Below, one piece after another: positions 1 through 8,838 of a DNA stretch of 64,000 nt. Location: assembly GCF_035918155.1 (NCBI RefSeq), contig NZ_CP109327.1:2294001-2358000 (forward strand), written 5' to 3'. This DNA is from Streptomyces sp. NBC_01591 (GTDB taxonomy: Bacteria > Actinomycetota > Actinomycetes > Streptomycetales > Streptomycetaceae). The notes under the pieces are model-generated. The model was not told the origin of the DNA. It ran no database searches and was given only the letters and a program-made list of their open reading frames with translations. The stretch's first letter is position 1. The number at the start of each line of letters is the position of its first letter. A program made the translations under genes and the position numbers.

Positions 1-1208
1 GCGGTGAGCGAACGGACGAGCTCCCTGGGCCAGTGAACGCTCACCCCGGCCGCCGCCAGCCGGGCTCCCGCGTCGCTGAACAGCTCGTACAGCTCGTCCT
101 CCGCCAGGGCGAGCACATCGGGCACCGGCTGGTCCAGCAGCCGCTCCAGCGGCGCCCAGACGCGGGCGGCGCGGCGCAGGGCGAGCACGGCGTCGATCCT
201 GGCCCGCGGGCCGAACGGCTCGCCCGCCCCGCCGTTCCACAGTGCTGCGGCGTCGGTGACGTAGGTCGGGTCGGCGAGGCTGTGCACCTGGGTGATGGCC
301 GCGGCGGCGTGCCGCGCGGTGCCGGAACGGCCGCTCGCGGCGGAACCGGAGGTGCCGTGGCCCTCGGGGTCGCCGGGCCCGGTGACATCGGCCTCGTCGG
401 AACCGATGGCGTCGGAGGTGTTGTCGGGGGTGTCGTACGTATCGGTCGTGTCGAAGAGTTCGTACGCCGACAGGTCGAGGCGCAGCGATACCCGTACACC
501 CGCATCGAGCCCGGCCGCGACCTCGACCGCCCAGTCACGGGCCCCCGGCAGGTGCTGGGCCTCGCGGGACGCGAAGGGTGCGCCCATCGCGTACGCCGCG
601 GCGGGCGTACGGGGCAGGGTGTCGGCGACCGCGTCGAGGAACGAACCGAGCAGCCACTGGGGGTCCGGGACCCGGATCGGTGCGGGATCCGGCAGCGGGA
701 CCGCGTAGCCCTCGGCGGGCATGGCGGCGGCGATCGCCCGGAGATGGGCGATGTCCTCGGCGTCGCGCGGCCCGGCCCGCCAGGCGTCGCGGTCGTCGCC
801 CGTCAGACCCGGGAGCAGCCTGCCGCGCGCCGCCAGGTTGAGCGCCTGGAGCGCGGCCGCGCCCCAGCATCGCGTGGCGGGGTGGGCGGACTCCTGGTGC
901 CGGGCCCGGGCCAGCAGCGGCAGCGCGTCGGCGACGGGCAGCAGGACCGCGGGCACCGTACGCCGACGGACGCCGTCCCCCTGCCCGTGCCGGCGGACAA
1001 CGGTGATCTCGGCCGTGCTCGCACCGGGTGCCGGACTCCCCGGGTCCGCGGGGTGTACGCAGACGTCGCCCGGCTGCGGGAGAGGACCGCCGTCAGGGTC
1101 CCAGAAGGCGATGCGTCCGTCCCTCGGCAGCGGCGCGGGCAGGAACACGGCGGCGCAGCGCAGGAGACGGACAGCGGAGGCGTCCTGCTGGTGCTGTGCC
1201 GTGGTCAT
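1..1208 (-). CDS. SNF2/DEAD-type helicase, N-terminal part (runs off left edge)
   Basis: An open frame without stops runs on the minus strand from an ATG at 1208 to the window edge, giving the first ~402 residues. A purine-rich ribosome site (AGGGGAGGGGACC) ends a few bases before the ATG. The protein starts with a leucine/alanine-rich segment and has the composition of the N-terminal helicase-associated region of large Streptomyces SNF2-like helicases, which precedes the ATPase core. No Walker or DEXH motif falls inside the window, so the helicase call rests on resemblance of the N-terminus only. An alternative is a stand-alone uncharacterised protein; the part beyond the edge would settle it. 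Confidence 0.6.
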   Translation of the reverse strand, partial: MTTAQHQQDASAVRLLRCAAVFLPAPLPRDGRIAFWDPDGGPLPQPGDVCVHPADPGSPAPGASTAEITVVRRHGQGDGVRRRTVPAVLLPVADALPLLARARHQESAHPATRCWGAAALQALNLAARGRLLPGLTGDDRDAWRAGPRDAEDIAHLRAIAAAMPAEGYAVPLPDPAPIRVPDPQWLLGSFLDAVADTLPRTPAAAYAMGAPFASREAQHLPGARDWAVEVAAGLDAGVRVSLRLDLSAYELFDTTDTYDTPDNTSDAIGSDEADVTGPGDPEGHGTSGSAASGRSGTARHAAAAITQVHSLADPTYVTDAAALWNGGAGEPFGPRARIDAVLALRRAARVWAPLERLLDQPVPDVLALAEDELYELFSDAGARLAAAGVSVHWPRELVRSLT

Positions 1209-1343
1209 CGGTCCCCTCCCCTCCCGCCCTGATCCTCTTGATCGCCTTGATCCTCATGACTCCTGCGAGTCTAGGCGGGGGGTCTGACAACCGGTCGCTC
1301 ACCTGCGTTCCAGCAGGTCAGCCGCGATATAGGACACGATCTG

Positions 1344-1380
1344 CCCCGCCCCCGTCCAAGCCGGTGGGACCGGGGCGGGG
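1344..1380 (-). terminator. Hairpin downstream of the slipin gene
   Basis: A GC-rich inverted repeat of about 14 bp (CCCCGCCCC ... GGGGCGGGG, one internal mismatch) lies just after the slipin stop codon on the minus strand. It fits a factor-independent terminator of the Streptomyces type, which often lack a long U tract. Confidence 0.6.
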
Positions 1381-1402
1381 AACGAGGGACGGACGGACCG
1401 GC

Positions 1403-2452
1403 TCAGTGCCTGGCCAACGGCTTCGAACGGGAGGACCGCGCCGGAACAGCGGCCGGGGGTGTGGGCGCAGGTGCGGACGCGGGCGCCGCGGAGGACGGCG
1501 GCTGCGGCCGGGGCTGGGCCTGCGCGGGACGCTGGGCCTGAGCGGGGCGCTGCGGCTGCGCGGGACGAGGTGCCTGAGTGGGGCGCGGTGCCTGCGCGGG
1601 ACGAGGTGCCTGCGCATGGCGCTGCGGCTGCGCCGGCTGCTGCTGCGGCGGCTGAACGGTCTGCGGTGGCGCCAACTCCTGCTGCTGCGCGGGCTGCTGC
1701 GCCCGCTCCAGGAAGCGGAGGAGCTCCACCGGGAACGGCAGCACCAGCGTGGAGTTCTTCTCCGCCGCGACCGCCACCACCGTCTGCAACAGGCGCAGTT
1801 GGAGCGCGGCCGGCTGGGCGGACATCTCCCCCGCCGCCTCGGCGAGCTTCTTCGACGCCTGCAGCTCGGCGTCCGCGTTGATGACCCGGGCACGCCGCTC
1901 ACGGTCGGCCTCGGCCTGGCGGGCCATGGAGCGCTTCATCGTCTCCGGAAGCGAAACGTCCTTGATCTCCACCCGGTCGATCTGCACACCCCATCCGACC
2001 GCGGGACTGTCGATCATCAGCTCAAGGCCCTGATTCAGCTTTTCGCGGTTGGACAGCAGATCGTCCAGATCGCTCTTGCCGATGATCGACCGCAGTGAGG
2101 TCTGTGCCATCTGTGACACCGCGAACCGGTAGTCCTCGACCTGGATCACGGCACTCGCCGCGTCGACGACCTTGAAGTAGATGACCGCGTCCACCCGCAC
2201 CGTCACGTTGTCCCGGGTGATCCCGTCCTGCGCCGGCACCGGCATCGTGACGATCTGCATATTGACCTTGCGCAGCCGCTCGATGCCGGGGATCACCATG
2301 GTGAAACCGGGTCCTCGTATGTCTTTACGGAGCCTTCCGAGCCTCAGCACGACGCCCCGCTCGTACTGCTTGACGACCTTGGCCGCCGCAGCCATGTACA
2401 GCCCACCCGCCGAGGCCGCCGCCACTATCGCGATCACGAGCTCCTGGACCAT
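1403..2452 (-). CDS. Slipin / SPFH (band 7) membrane protein
   Basis: The 349-aa product has one N-terminal hydrophobic segment (about residues 4-24) followed by a stomatin/prohibitin domain: the stretch around YERGVVLRLGR, the PGFTMVIPGIERL segment and the KVVDAASAVIQVEDY region are hallmarks of bacterial slipins. A coiled-coil segment rich in Ala/Glu/Arg follows near residues 180-215. The last ~90 residues are a low-complexity tail of repeated PAQ/RPAQ/APRP units, far longer than in minimal slipins. Slipins form oligomeric membrane scaffolds and are often partnered with an NfeD protein; none is encoded beside this gene. The ATG is preceded by AGGGGGC. Membrane anchoring is clear; the physiological role is not. 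Confidence 0.85.
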   Translation of the reverse strand: MVQELVIAIVAAASAGGLYMAAAAKVVKQYERGVVLRLGRLRKDIRGPGFTMVIPGIERLRKVNMQIVTMPVPAQDGITRDNVTVRVDAVIYFKVVDAASAVIQVEDYRFAVSQMAQTSLRSIIGKSDLDDLLSNREKLNQGLELMIDSPAVGWGVQIDRVEIKDVSLPETMKRSMARQAEADRERRARVINADAELQASKKLAEAAGEMSAQPAALQLRLLQTVVAVAAEKNSTLVLPFPVELLRFLERAQQPAQQQELAPPQTVQPPQQQPAQPQRHAQAPRPAQAPRPTQAPRPAQPQRPAQAQRPAQAQPRPQPPSSAAPASAPAPTPPAAVPARSSRSKPLARH

Positions 2453-2761
2453 GACGGCCCCCTGAAAGCCGGAACTGAAGAAAACCGACCGAATCAGATG
2501 AATCAGTCGCTATTACCACGGTATGCCCAATATCAATCAATATGAACATGGAACGGGCCCTCGTCGTCACGGCCGTACCCCGCCCGGCCGCGCACCGGAT
2601 GCCGGGGCGCCGGCCAGGGGGCAGGGTGACCAGCGTCAGCACGTACTCCGTACGTACTCCGTGGCATCCGTACGTACTCCGTGGCATCCGTACGCACTCG
2701 GTGGCATCCGCAGCGCCGGTGCCGGTGCGACGAGCCGGACGAGACAGACGAGGACCCGCCC
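2453..2761. other. Intergenic region with tandem repeats
   Basis: This 309-bp gap separates the divergent slipin and lipoprotein genes. It should hold both promoters, but no convincing -35/-10 pair could be picked. Its main structure is the 20-bp tandem repeat at 2651-2710. No coding potential was seen. Confidence 0.6.
2651..2710 (+). repeat. Three tandem copies of a 20-bp unit upstream of the lipoprotein gene
   Basis: The unit TACGTACTCCGTGGCATCCG occurs exactly at 2651-2670 and 2671-2690, and with two changes (TACGCACTCG...) at 2691-2710. A partial copy (ACGTACTCCG) directly precedes it at 2641-2650. Each unit begins with the self-complementary core GTACGTAC when read with its left neighbour. 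The array ends 52 bp before the lipoprotein start, so it overlaps the expected promoter or leader. There are no spacers, so it is not a CRISPR. It could be a multi-site operator or a slippage product. Confidence 0.85.
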
Positions 2762-3109
2762 ATGCCCGTGATCGCTCACCGACGCCGCCGCCTCGGCATC
2801 GCAGCCGGGACCGCGCTCCTGACCCTCACCGTCGCAGGCTGTTCCGGCCTCGGCCGGACCGCGGTCGGACCGGTCACCTACACGACGAAGCGGGACGTCG
2901 TGATCACGGTGAACAGCCCGCCCGTGAAGGGCTGCCACCGGCTCGCCCTCTCGGGCGCCAAGGCGGTGAACAACGGCACCCTGGTCGACATCATTCTGTA
3001 CCGCACGCGCAACTGCACCGGCCCGGGCACGACGTACCTCGCGACGTTGTCGAGCGATGTCAACGGGGCCTCCGCCCTGCCGTGGCGCAGCTACAGCACG
3101 GTCCACTGA
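2762..3109 (+). CDS. Small lipoprotein of unknown function
   Basis: The 115-aa product begins with an arginine-rich n-region and a hydrophobic core ending in the lipobox LTVAGC, with the lipidated Cys at position 27. The ATG at 2762 was chosen over upstream in-frame starts because it yields this signal peptide directly and has ACGAGGA upstream. The mature part (~89 aa) is Thr/Val/Asn-rich with one Cys pair and the look of a small beta-sheet domain. I do not recognise a family. It probably sits on the outer face of the membrane. Confidence 0.7.
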   Translation: MPVIAHRRRRLGIAAGTALLTLTVAGCSGLGRTAVGPVTYTTKRDVVITVNSPPVKGCHRLALSGAKAVNNGTLVDIILYRTRNCTGPGTTYLATLSSDVNGASALPWRSYSTVH

Positions 3110-3173
3110 CAGGCCGCGGCCGGCACCGTCCACCTGAGCGGCGACGGCACCGGGCGGCACACCCCACTGCCCG

Positions 3174-3620
3174 CTACGCGCGTCTGCGTACGAGCGCGAC
3201 CAGGGTGGCCGTCCGGTCCCGTCGCTCCCGGGCGATCAGGACGAACAGCACGATGAGCAGCGCCGGCATGATCGCGTTCGCCCTGTCCAGCAGTGTCAGC
3301 TGGACGATGGAGGCACCTGCCATCAGCCCGCAGAGCGCGATCGCCGCGACTCCGGCCAGGACCGGGATCAGCAGGGCGATCGCCCCCGCCATCTCCAGCC
3401 CTCCGATGGTGTACATCGCGAACCGGTTCCAGCCCATCCGGTCGAAGCTCTCGACCGCCGATTCATGGGCGATCAGCTTCGCGAACGCGCTGAACCCCAG
3501 GAACAGGGCGAGCACGACCCGTGCGACGGTGAGCGCGAGGGCACCGCGCCCGGGCCCCTCGGACCGAGTGCCCGAACGGGCGGCAGCGGGAGTGTTCCTG
3601 GCAAGCGTGGACTCGGACAT
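3174..3620 (-). CDS. DoxX family membrane protein
   Basis: The 148-aa protein has four predicted transmembrane helices after a ~40-residue polar N-terminus. It carries the DoxX-like pattern (ARVVLALFLGFSAFAKL in helix 1, then GGLEMAGAIALLIPVL in helix 2). The ATG at 3620 is preceded by GAGGAGATCC, better supported than the upstream in-frame start at 3713. DoxX-like proteins are small integral membrane proteins linked in some bacteria to thiol or redox homeostasis. It is transcribed away from the lipoprotein gene; the neighbouring methyltransferase on the same strand lies upstream with a 128-bp gap. Confidence 0.8.
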   Translation of the reverse strand: MSESTLARNTPAAARSGTRSEGPGRGALALTVARVVLALFLGFSAFAKLIAHESAVESFDRMGWNRFAMYTIGGLEMAGAIALLIPVLAGVAAIALCGLMAGASIVQLTLLDRANAIMPALLIVLFVLIARERRDRTATLVALVRRRA

Positions 3621-3748
3621 CCGGATCTCCTCGGGAAAGTCTTCGCAGCGTGTCGCTCGTGGAGCAGCGTGTTGCCTGCGAAGAGGTAGACCCGTCCGCG
3701 GTCCGGAACTCATCGCTGCCCGGACCGCGGATCTCCTTTGCTCCGAAG

Positions 3749-4444
3749 CTACTTGGGCACGGCGCGCACCCAGATCCCGTCATCCGTGAGATACCGGTCG
3801 ACGGTCAGACCCGCCGCCTCCAGATGTCCCTCGAACTGTTCCTTCGACAGCTCCCGCGACCGGAACGTCTGGGTCCATCGCGCGTCGTCGAATACGTACT
3901 CGGCATGCACCGAGTCCACCCCGTCCCCCACGGGCTCCGCCGAGACGATCCGTACGGTGTATCCGCCAGGATCGACTCTCTCCCGCGGCAGGTTGCTGTG
4001 GTAGTCGGCGCCCTCGCGCTGGATGAGCACGACGCCGCCGTCCTTGACGTGCTTGCGGCAGGTCCGCAGCATCCCGTCACGCACCCGGTGCTCGCTCGTG
4101 TGCACCAGGAACGACGCCAGCATCACCACGTCGAACCTCTCCTCACCGAGGTCCAGCGACTCGATGGGGCTCCGCACCGTGCGGGCGCCCCGGATGTACT
4201 CCAGCATCTGCGCCGACTCGTCCACGGCGGTGACCTCGAAGCCGCGCCCGATCAGCGGATGGGTCACCCGGCCCGCGCCACAGCCCAGTTCCAGAATGCT
4301 CGCCCCGGCGGGCACGGCCGCCGCGATCACGTCCGGTTCGTCGCCGACGGACAGGCGTCTGTACAGCTCGACCGCGCACCCGTCCGGGGTGATCGCGCCG
4401 GGACCCGTCCCTGAATAACCCTCACGCACCAGTCGTCCGCTCAT
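3749..4444 (-). CDS. Class I SAM-dependent methyltransferase
   Basis: The 231-aa product shows the Rossmann methyltransferase signature: motif I ILELGCGAGR near residues 49-58, an acidic residue ending beta-2 (VTAVDES), and FDVVMLASFLVHT as motif IV. Substrate is unknown. The C-terminal part (RWTQTFRSRELSKEQFE) resembles small-molecule methyltransferases of the Methyltransf_25 type. No clear Shine-Dalgarno precedes the ATG, so it may be leaderless or start slightly downstream. It is separated from the next upstream gene (PucR regulator, same strand) by 55 bp. Confidence 0.8.
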   Translation of the reverse strand: MSGRLVREGYSGTGPGAITPDGCAVELYRRLSVGDEPDVIAAAVPAGASILELGCGAGRVTHPLIGRGFEVTAVDESAQMLEYIRGARTVRSPIESLDLGEERFDVVMLASFLVHTSEHRVRDGMLRTCRKHVKDGGVVLIQREGADYHSNLPRERVDPGGYTVRIVSAEPVGDGVDSVHAEYVFDDARWTQTFRSRELSKEQFEGHLEAAGLTVDRYLTDDGIWVRAVPK

Positions 4445-4499
4445 GTATGGACGAACGTACGGCCGTTGACGGTGGTTCCGGCCGCGGATCCCTTCCCGC

Positions 4500-5783
4500 T
4501 CACACCGACCGGCGGGCGACCAGTGCCGCGCTGATGTGCTGGAGGTCGGCCGGGCGGGCCGGGGAGAGGCCGGTCAGCCGGTCGATGCGGCGGATGCGGT
4601 AGTCGACGGTGTTGGGGTGGATGTGCAGGGCTGCCGCGGTGGCCCGCCGGTCCAGGCCCAGTTCGAGATACGTCTCCAGGGTGCGCAGCAGCTCCGGCTT
4701 CGCCTCCAGGGGCCTCAGCAGCTGCGCGAGCCCGTGCAGGGCCTCGCTGGGCCGGCTGAGCTGGTATTCGAGCAGGACGTCGGCCAGCCGGTACAGGCCG
4801 GGAGGCCGCCCCGTACGGGCGATCAGATCGGCGATCTCGGTGTTACGGGCCACGGCGGCCGGCACCGCCTCCGGTTCGGCAGTCTCCGCGGCGGCGGTGA
4901 TGGGCACACCGGCCGCGCGGGTCGCCTCCTCGATCAGCTCGCACAGACCGCCAGGTCCGTGCCACGGCGGCGGTTCGGCGGCGGGCAGCAACACCGTGCC
5001 GCCGGAGGTGTCGAGGGCGGTGAGCGCCGGCGTACCGGCGAAGTGGTCGAGGGCCGTGCGGACGCGGCGGATCTTGCGCCGGGCCGCGACGCCCGCGCCC
5101 GGCCCCGGTGACTGGTTCAGCTCGTCGGGGTGCGGGCCGAGCGCGAGCGTCATCGCGAGGTAGCGGGGGGCCGGGCGCAGTCCGGTGCGGTGGGTGAAGC
5201 GGTCCAGGGGTTCGCCGGTCAGCAGGGCGGCCATCAGGGCGTGCCGGCCGCCGTGGTCCTGGCTGTCGAGGATCTGCCGGGCCTCCAGGTACGCGCTGCT
5301 GACGGCGGAGGTCAGCTGCTGCTGAAGGACCATGATCCGGTCCATGATCTCCAGGACGGTGGCGAGATCACCGGGGAGCGCGCCCTTGGCCGTCTCCTGC
5401 CAGCACATCGCCGTGCCGACCTGGTACGCGGTGAGGATCGCGTCCAGCGGCACGCCCTCCTCGGCGCGCTGGGCGGCGGAGTCCCGCTGCTGGGCGAGTT
5501 CGGCGTCCGTGGCGGGGCGGCGGTGCTCGACGACGTCGGCGAAGAGCCGCAGATTGTGCTGGACGATGTCGGCGATGTCGCCGGAGATCTCCTCGTGCGG
5601 CAGATCGGCGTAGACCGGCAGATCGGCCAGGAGCCGGGCGACGACACGACCGGTCAGGGCCGGGACGCGGGCGCGCAGATGTGCGGCCACCGGGCGTCCG
5701 GCGATGGACAGCGGCCGGCTCTCCGGCCCTCCCGGGGCTCCGCGCTCCCCCGTGATGACGAGCGGCCGATTGTCACGCGTCAC
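4500..5783 (-). CDS. PucR-type transcriptional regulator
   Basis: The 427-aa protein ends in a PucR C-terminal helix-turn-helix (about residues 370-420: LETYLELGLDRRATAAALH, then PNTVDYRIRRI), the HTH_30 class. Its N-terminal ~150 residues form a helical sensor-like region. The GTG at 5783 was chosen because the 60 bases between it and the ATG at 5843 use A/T-ending codons foreign to this genome, and GGGGGAAC precedes the GTG. The gene faces the secreted esterase gene across a 115-bp promoter region, so control of that operon is a reasonable inference. The ligand is unknown. Confidence 0.8.
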   Translation of the reverse strand: MTRDNRPLVITGERGAPGGPESRPLSIAGRPVAAHLRARVPALTGRVVARLLADLPVYADLPHEEISGDIADIVQHNLRLFADVVEHRRPATDAELAQQRDSAAQRAEEGVPLDAILTAYQVGTAMCWQETAKGALPGDLATVLEIMDRIMVLQQQLTSAVSSAYLEARQILDSQDHGGRHALMAALLTGEPLDRFTHRTGLRPAPRYLAMTLALGPHPDELNQSPGPGAGVAARRKIRRVRTALDHFAGTPALTALDTSGGTVLLPAAEPPPWHGPGGLCELIEEATRAAGVPITAAAETAEPEAVPAAVARNTEIADLIARTGRPPGLYRLADVLLEYQLSRPSEALHGLAQLLRPLEAKPELLRTLETYLELGLDRRATAAALHIHPNTVDYRIRRIDRLTGLSPARPADLQHISAALVARRSV

Positions 5784-5898
5784 AAGTTCCCCCGCAGAAG
5801 TCTGCGTTACCCACCAGTTAAACGACGGCACTTGAGTCTGCATGATGACCGGCGTCACACGCCATGCCACGTTCCGCCCCCCACCGTCGGAGGATTCC
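5784..5898. promoter_or_regulatory. Divergent promoter region between PucR regulator and secreted hydrolase operon
   Basis: This 115-bp gap carries three small symmetrical elements: CGCAGA-AG-TCTGCG at 5793-5806, GGCG-TCACA-CGCC near 5852-5864, and a direct GTCAC-GC-GTCAC overlapping the regulator start at 5772-5783. Local composition is AT-richer than the flanks. These are candidate operator sites for the divergent PucR protein; no clear -35/-10 pair was identified. Confidence 0.45.
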
Positions 5899-6801
5899 GT
5901 GAACATGCCGCAGAACAAGGGTTTCTGTCGTTCCGTCAGGACAATCGTGGGCGTGCTCGCCCTGGCCGGTCTGACCGTGGGGACCGGCGCTGTCCCGGCG
6001 TCCGCCACCGGTGAGGACGACACCATGTCCTACGTCGCACTCGGCGACTCCATGGCCTCGGGACCGCTCATCCCGGACATCACGGGGCCGGTGGCCTGCG
6101 GCCGTTCGACGCACAACTACCCCCACGAACTCGCCGATCGACTCGGTGCGTCGCTGCGCGACGTCACGTGCAGCGGCGCCGCCTCCAAGCACATGACCGA
6201 GAAGCAGTCGCTGTCGCTGCTCGACATCCCGATGGGCTCGGCGCCGCCCCAGTTCGACGCGCTGCGCCCGGACACCGACCTGGTGACGCTGACCATCGGC
6301 GGCAACGACGCCGGCCTCGTCGGCATCGCGCAGAAGTGCACCACCCTCGACCCGAACGCCACCCCGTGCAAGGAGAAGTACAACGAGGGCGGCGTGGACC
6401 AGGTGGGGCAGCGCATCGCGGAGTTCGCGCCGAAGCTGGGTGTCGTACTGGATTCGATCCACCAGCGTTCGCCACAGGCCCGGGTGATCGTCACGGGGTA
6501 CGGCCTGTACATCAAGCCCGGCGGCTGCTGGCCGCTGCAGCCGGTCCTCCCGGTGGACGCCGACTTCCTCCAGGGCAGCGTCGACCGGATGAACGCGGTG
6601 ATCGCCGAGCAGAGCGCGGCGCACGGCGCCGAGTACATCGATCTCGCCACGCCCAGCAAGGGCCACGACTCCTGCCAGGCCCCGTCGGACAAGTGGGTCG
6701 AGGGCTACGTGCCGACCGCGGCCGCCGCCCCGCTGCACCCCAACCGGAACGGTGAGGCGAACTACGCCGCCATCATCGGCGCGCACCTCCAGGGGAGCTG
6801 A
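5899..6801 (+). CDS. Secreted SGNH/GDSL esterase-lipase
   Basis: The ~300-aa product has a Sec signal peptide (hydrophobic run VGVLALAGLTVGTGAVPASA, cleavage near residue 36). SGNH blocks follow in order: VALGDSMASG with nucleophile Ser51, a conserved Gly in the second block, TIGGNDAG (block III, oxyanion Asn), and a C-terminal LHPN with the catalytic His. Cys residues after the signal suggest disulfides, as in Streptomyces secreted lipases. A GTG at 5899 (GGAGG 5 bp upstream) or an ATG at 5905 may start it. It is the first gene of a likely three-gene operon of exported proteins, 5 bp before the next start. Confidence 0.88.
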   Translation: MNMPQNKGFCRSVRTIVGVLALAGLTVGTGAVPASATGEDDTMSYVALGDSMASGPLIPDITGPVACGRSTHNYPHELADRLGASLRDVTCSGAASKHMTEKQSLSLLDIPMGSAPPQFDALRPDTDLVTLTIGGNDAGLVGIAQKCTTLDPNATPCKEKYNEGGVDQVGQRIAEFAPKLGVVLDSIHQRSPQARVIVTGYGLYIKPGGCWPLQPVLPVDADFLQGSVDRMNAVIAEQSAAHGAEYIDLATPSKGHDSCQAPSDKWVEGYVPTAAAAPLHPNRNGEANYAAIIGAHLQGS

Positions 6802-6806
6802 CCCCG

Positions 6807-8798
6807 TTGCAACGCCGCCTGCTGCGCGGGCTGCTGGCGGCGGCGCTCGGCGCCGCCGCCCTGCTCGTCCCGGACGCCCCCGCGGCACGGGCCGCCGGGG
6901 CGTCCGGGCCCGGTTGCGACCCGCTGGCGCCCGTCGAGTGCCTGCTGCCGTTCCCGAACGACTGGTACACCCGGCCCGACCCGACCACCGACACCGGCCG
7001 CCGGGTGTCCTTCGGCGCCACCACGCTGCCGCGCGCCACGGCTGGCCGGCCCGTCGACCCGACGGCCTGGAACCGGTCCGACGGCTTCTCCCCCGGCTCG
7101 ACGCTGATCGCGCACGTCCCCGGCCTCGACCCGGCGGCGACCGGCACCGCCCCGATCACCGACATCGGCCGCTCCCTGGCCCCGGACGCCCCCGTCGTGC
7201 TGCTGGACACCCGGACCGGGGAGCGGTGGCCGTACTGGGCCGAACCGGACTCCAACGCCACCGACCCCGCACGCCGGGCCCTGCTGATCCATCCCGCGCG
7301 CAACTTCCGCGACGGCCACCACTACGCCGTCGCGCTCAGGCACCTCAAGGACGGCGCGGGGCGCACCATCCCGGCCGCCGCGCCGTTCGCCACCGTCGCC
7401 GGGAAGGCGTTGCCCGCCGGGCACCCGCTGCGCACCCGGCAGCACCGGCTGCGCCCGGCCCTGAAGGCGTTGCACAGGGCCGGAGTGCGCTCCGAGGAGC
7501 TGTACCTCGCCTGGGACTTCACCGTCGCGAGCACCCGCAGCCTCACCGGCGACCTCTTCACCGTCCGCGACGATGCGTTCCGCCGTCTCGGCGGCCGTTC
7601 GCCCGCGTTCACCGTCACCGGTGTCACCGACTTCACGGCCGAGCAGGACCCCCGGATCGCCCGTGAAGTGACCGGCCGGATCGAGGTGCCCAGCTATCTG
7701 AACCTGCCCGGCGGCCCGCCCGGCTCCGTACTGCACCGCGGTCCGGACGGCCTGCCCCGACGGCTCCCGCTGAACACCCAACTCGCCATGTTCCGCTGCG
7801 AGATACCGCGCTCCGCCTTCCGTGGCCCCTCGCACCCCGCCCTCTACGGGCACGGCCTCCTCGGCCGCCGCTCCGAGGTCGGCGCGGGCAACGTCAAGGC
7901 GATGGCGGCGGAGCACAACTTCACGTTCTGCGCGACGGACTGGATCGGGATGGCCGAGGAGGACATACCCGTGGTGCTCGGCGCACTCGCCGACCCGAAC
8001 CTCTTCCCCGCCGTTCCCGAGCGCAGCGAACAGGGCATGCTGAACGCCCTCTTCCTCGCCCGCGCCCTGATCCACGCCCACGGACTCACCACCGACGCGG
8101 CCTTCCGCGACGCGAACGGCCGCCCGCTCGTCGACATCCGGCACGGCATCGGGTACGACGGGAACAGCCAGGGCGGAATCCTCGGCGGTGCCCTGGTGGC
8201 CGCCTCGCCCGACATCCGGCGCGGGGTCCTCGGCGTCACCGGCATGAACTACGGCCTGCTCCTCAACCGCAGCGTCGACTTCGCCCCGTTCCAGCAGGTC
8301 CTGGACCTCTCCTACCCGGACAAACTGCGTCAGCAGATCGTCCTCCAGCTGTTCCAGATGGTGTGGGACCGCGGCGAGACCGACGCGTACGCGAACCACC
8401 TCACCGATCGCCATCAGGTGCTGATGCACATCGCGTACGGGGACCACCAGGTCGCGAACGCGGCCGCCGACGTGGAGGCGCGCACCATCGGCGCCCGGCT
8501 GATCTCCCCCGCGCTCGCACCGGGCCGCAGCCCGGACACCGTCCCGTACTGGGGCATCAGGACCGTCGCACCCGACCGACTGCCTTACCGGGGCTCCGCG
8601 ATGACGGTGTGGGACAGCGGCACGCCCACCCCGCCGCTCACCAACACCCCGCCCGCCGGGCCGCAGTACGGCCACGACCCGCACTCGGACCCCCGCAACT
8701 CGTCGGCCGCCCGTCAGCAGAAGGCCACCTTCCTGGCCACCGGCCGTGTCATCAATGTCTGCGGCACCGCGCCGTGCACCGCCGCCCCCACCTCCTGA
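6807..8798 (+). CDS. Large secreted alpha/beta-hydrolase-like protein
   Basis: The 663-aa product starts at TTG 6807, five bases after the esterase stop and 8 bp after AGGGGAG, which suggests translational coupling. It has a signal peptide (LLAAALGAAALLVPDAPAARA). A nucleophile-elbow motif GYDGNSQGG puts a candidate catalytic Ser at residue 454 within a region of small residues typical of alpha/beta hydrolases. Four Cys residues probably form disulfides (one pair near the C-terminus, CGTAPC). I do not recognise a characterised homologue; similar proteins are annotated hypothetical in Streptomyces. Its position between an esterase and a phosphatase suggests extracellular ester or phosphoester turnover. 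Confidence 0.75.
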   Translation: MQRRLLRGLLAAALGAAALLVPDAPAARAAGASGPGCDPLAPVECLLPFPNDWYTRPDPTTDTGRRVSFGATTLPRATAGRPVDPTAWNRSDGFSPGSTLIAHVPGLDPAATGTAPITDIGRSLAPDAPVVLLDTRTGERWPYWAEPDSNATDPARRALLIHPARNFRDGHHYAVALRHLKDGAGRTIPAAAPFATVAGKALPAGHPLRTRQHRLRPALKALHRAGVRSEELYLAWDFTVASTRSLTGDLFTVRDDAFRRLGGRSPAFTVTGVTDFTAEQDPRIAREVTGRIEVPSYLNLPGGPPGSVLHRGPDGLPRRLPLNTQLAMFRCEIPRSAFRGPSHPALYGHGLLGRRSEVGAGNVKAMAAEHNFTFCATDWIGMAEEDIPVVLGALADPNLFPAVPERSEQGMLNALFLARALIHAHGLTTDAAFRDANGRPLVDIRHGIGYDGNSQGGILGGALVAASPDIRRGVLGVTGMNYGLLLNRSVDFAPFQQVLDLSYPDKLRQQIVLQLFQMVWDRGETDAYANHLTDRHQVLMHIAYGDHQVANAAADVEARTIGARLISPALAPGRSPDTVPYWGIRTVAPDRLPYRGSAMTVWDSGTPTPPLTNTPPAGPQYGHDPHSDPRNSSAARQQKATFLATGRVINVCGTAPCTAAPTS

Positions 8799-8838
8799 CA
8801 CCCCCCACTCCCCGACAGGGATGCAGACAAGGAGCACC

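Noticed and set aside
2651..2710. CRISPR array
   Set aside because: The 20-bp units are contiguous with no spacers and no cas genes occur in the window.
5784..6026. N-terminal extension of the PucR regulator up to 6026
   Set aside because: It would overlap the esterase gene, lacks a ribosome site and the part before 5783 uses codons atypical of this genome.
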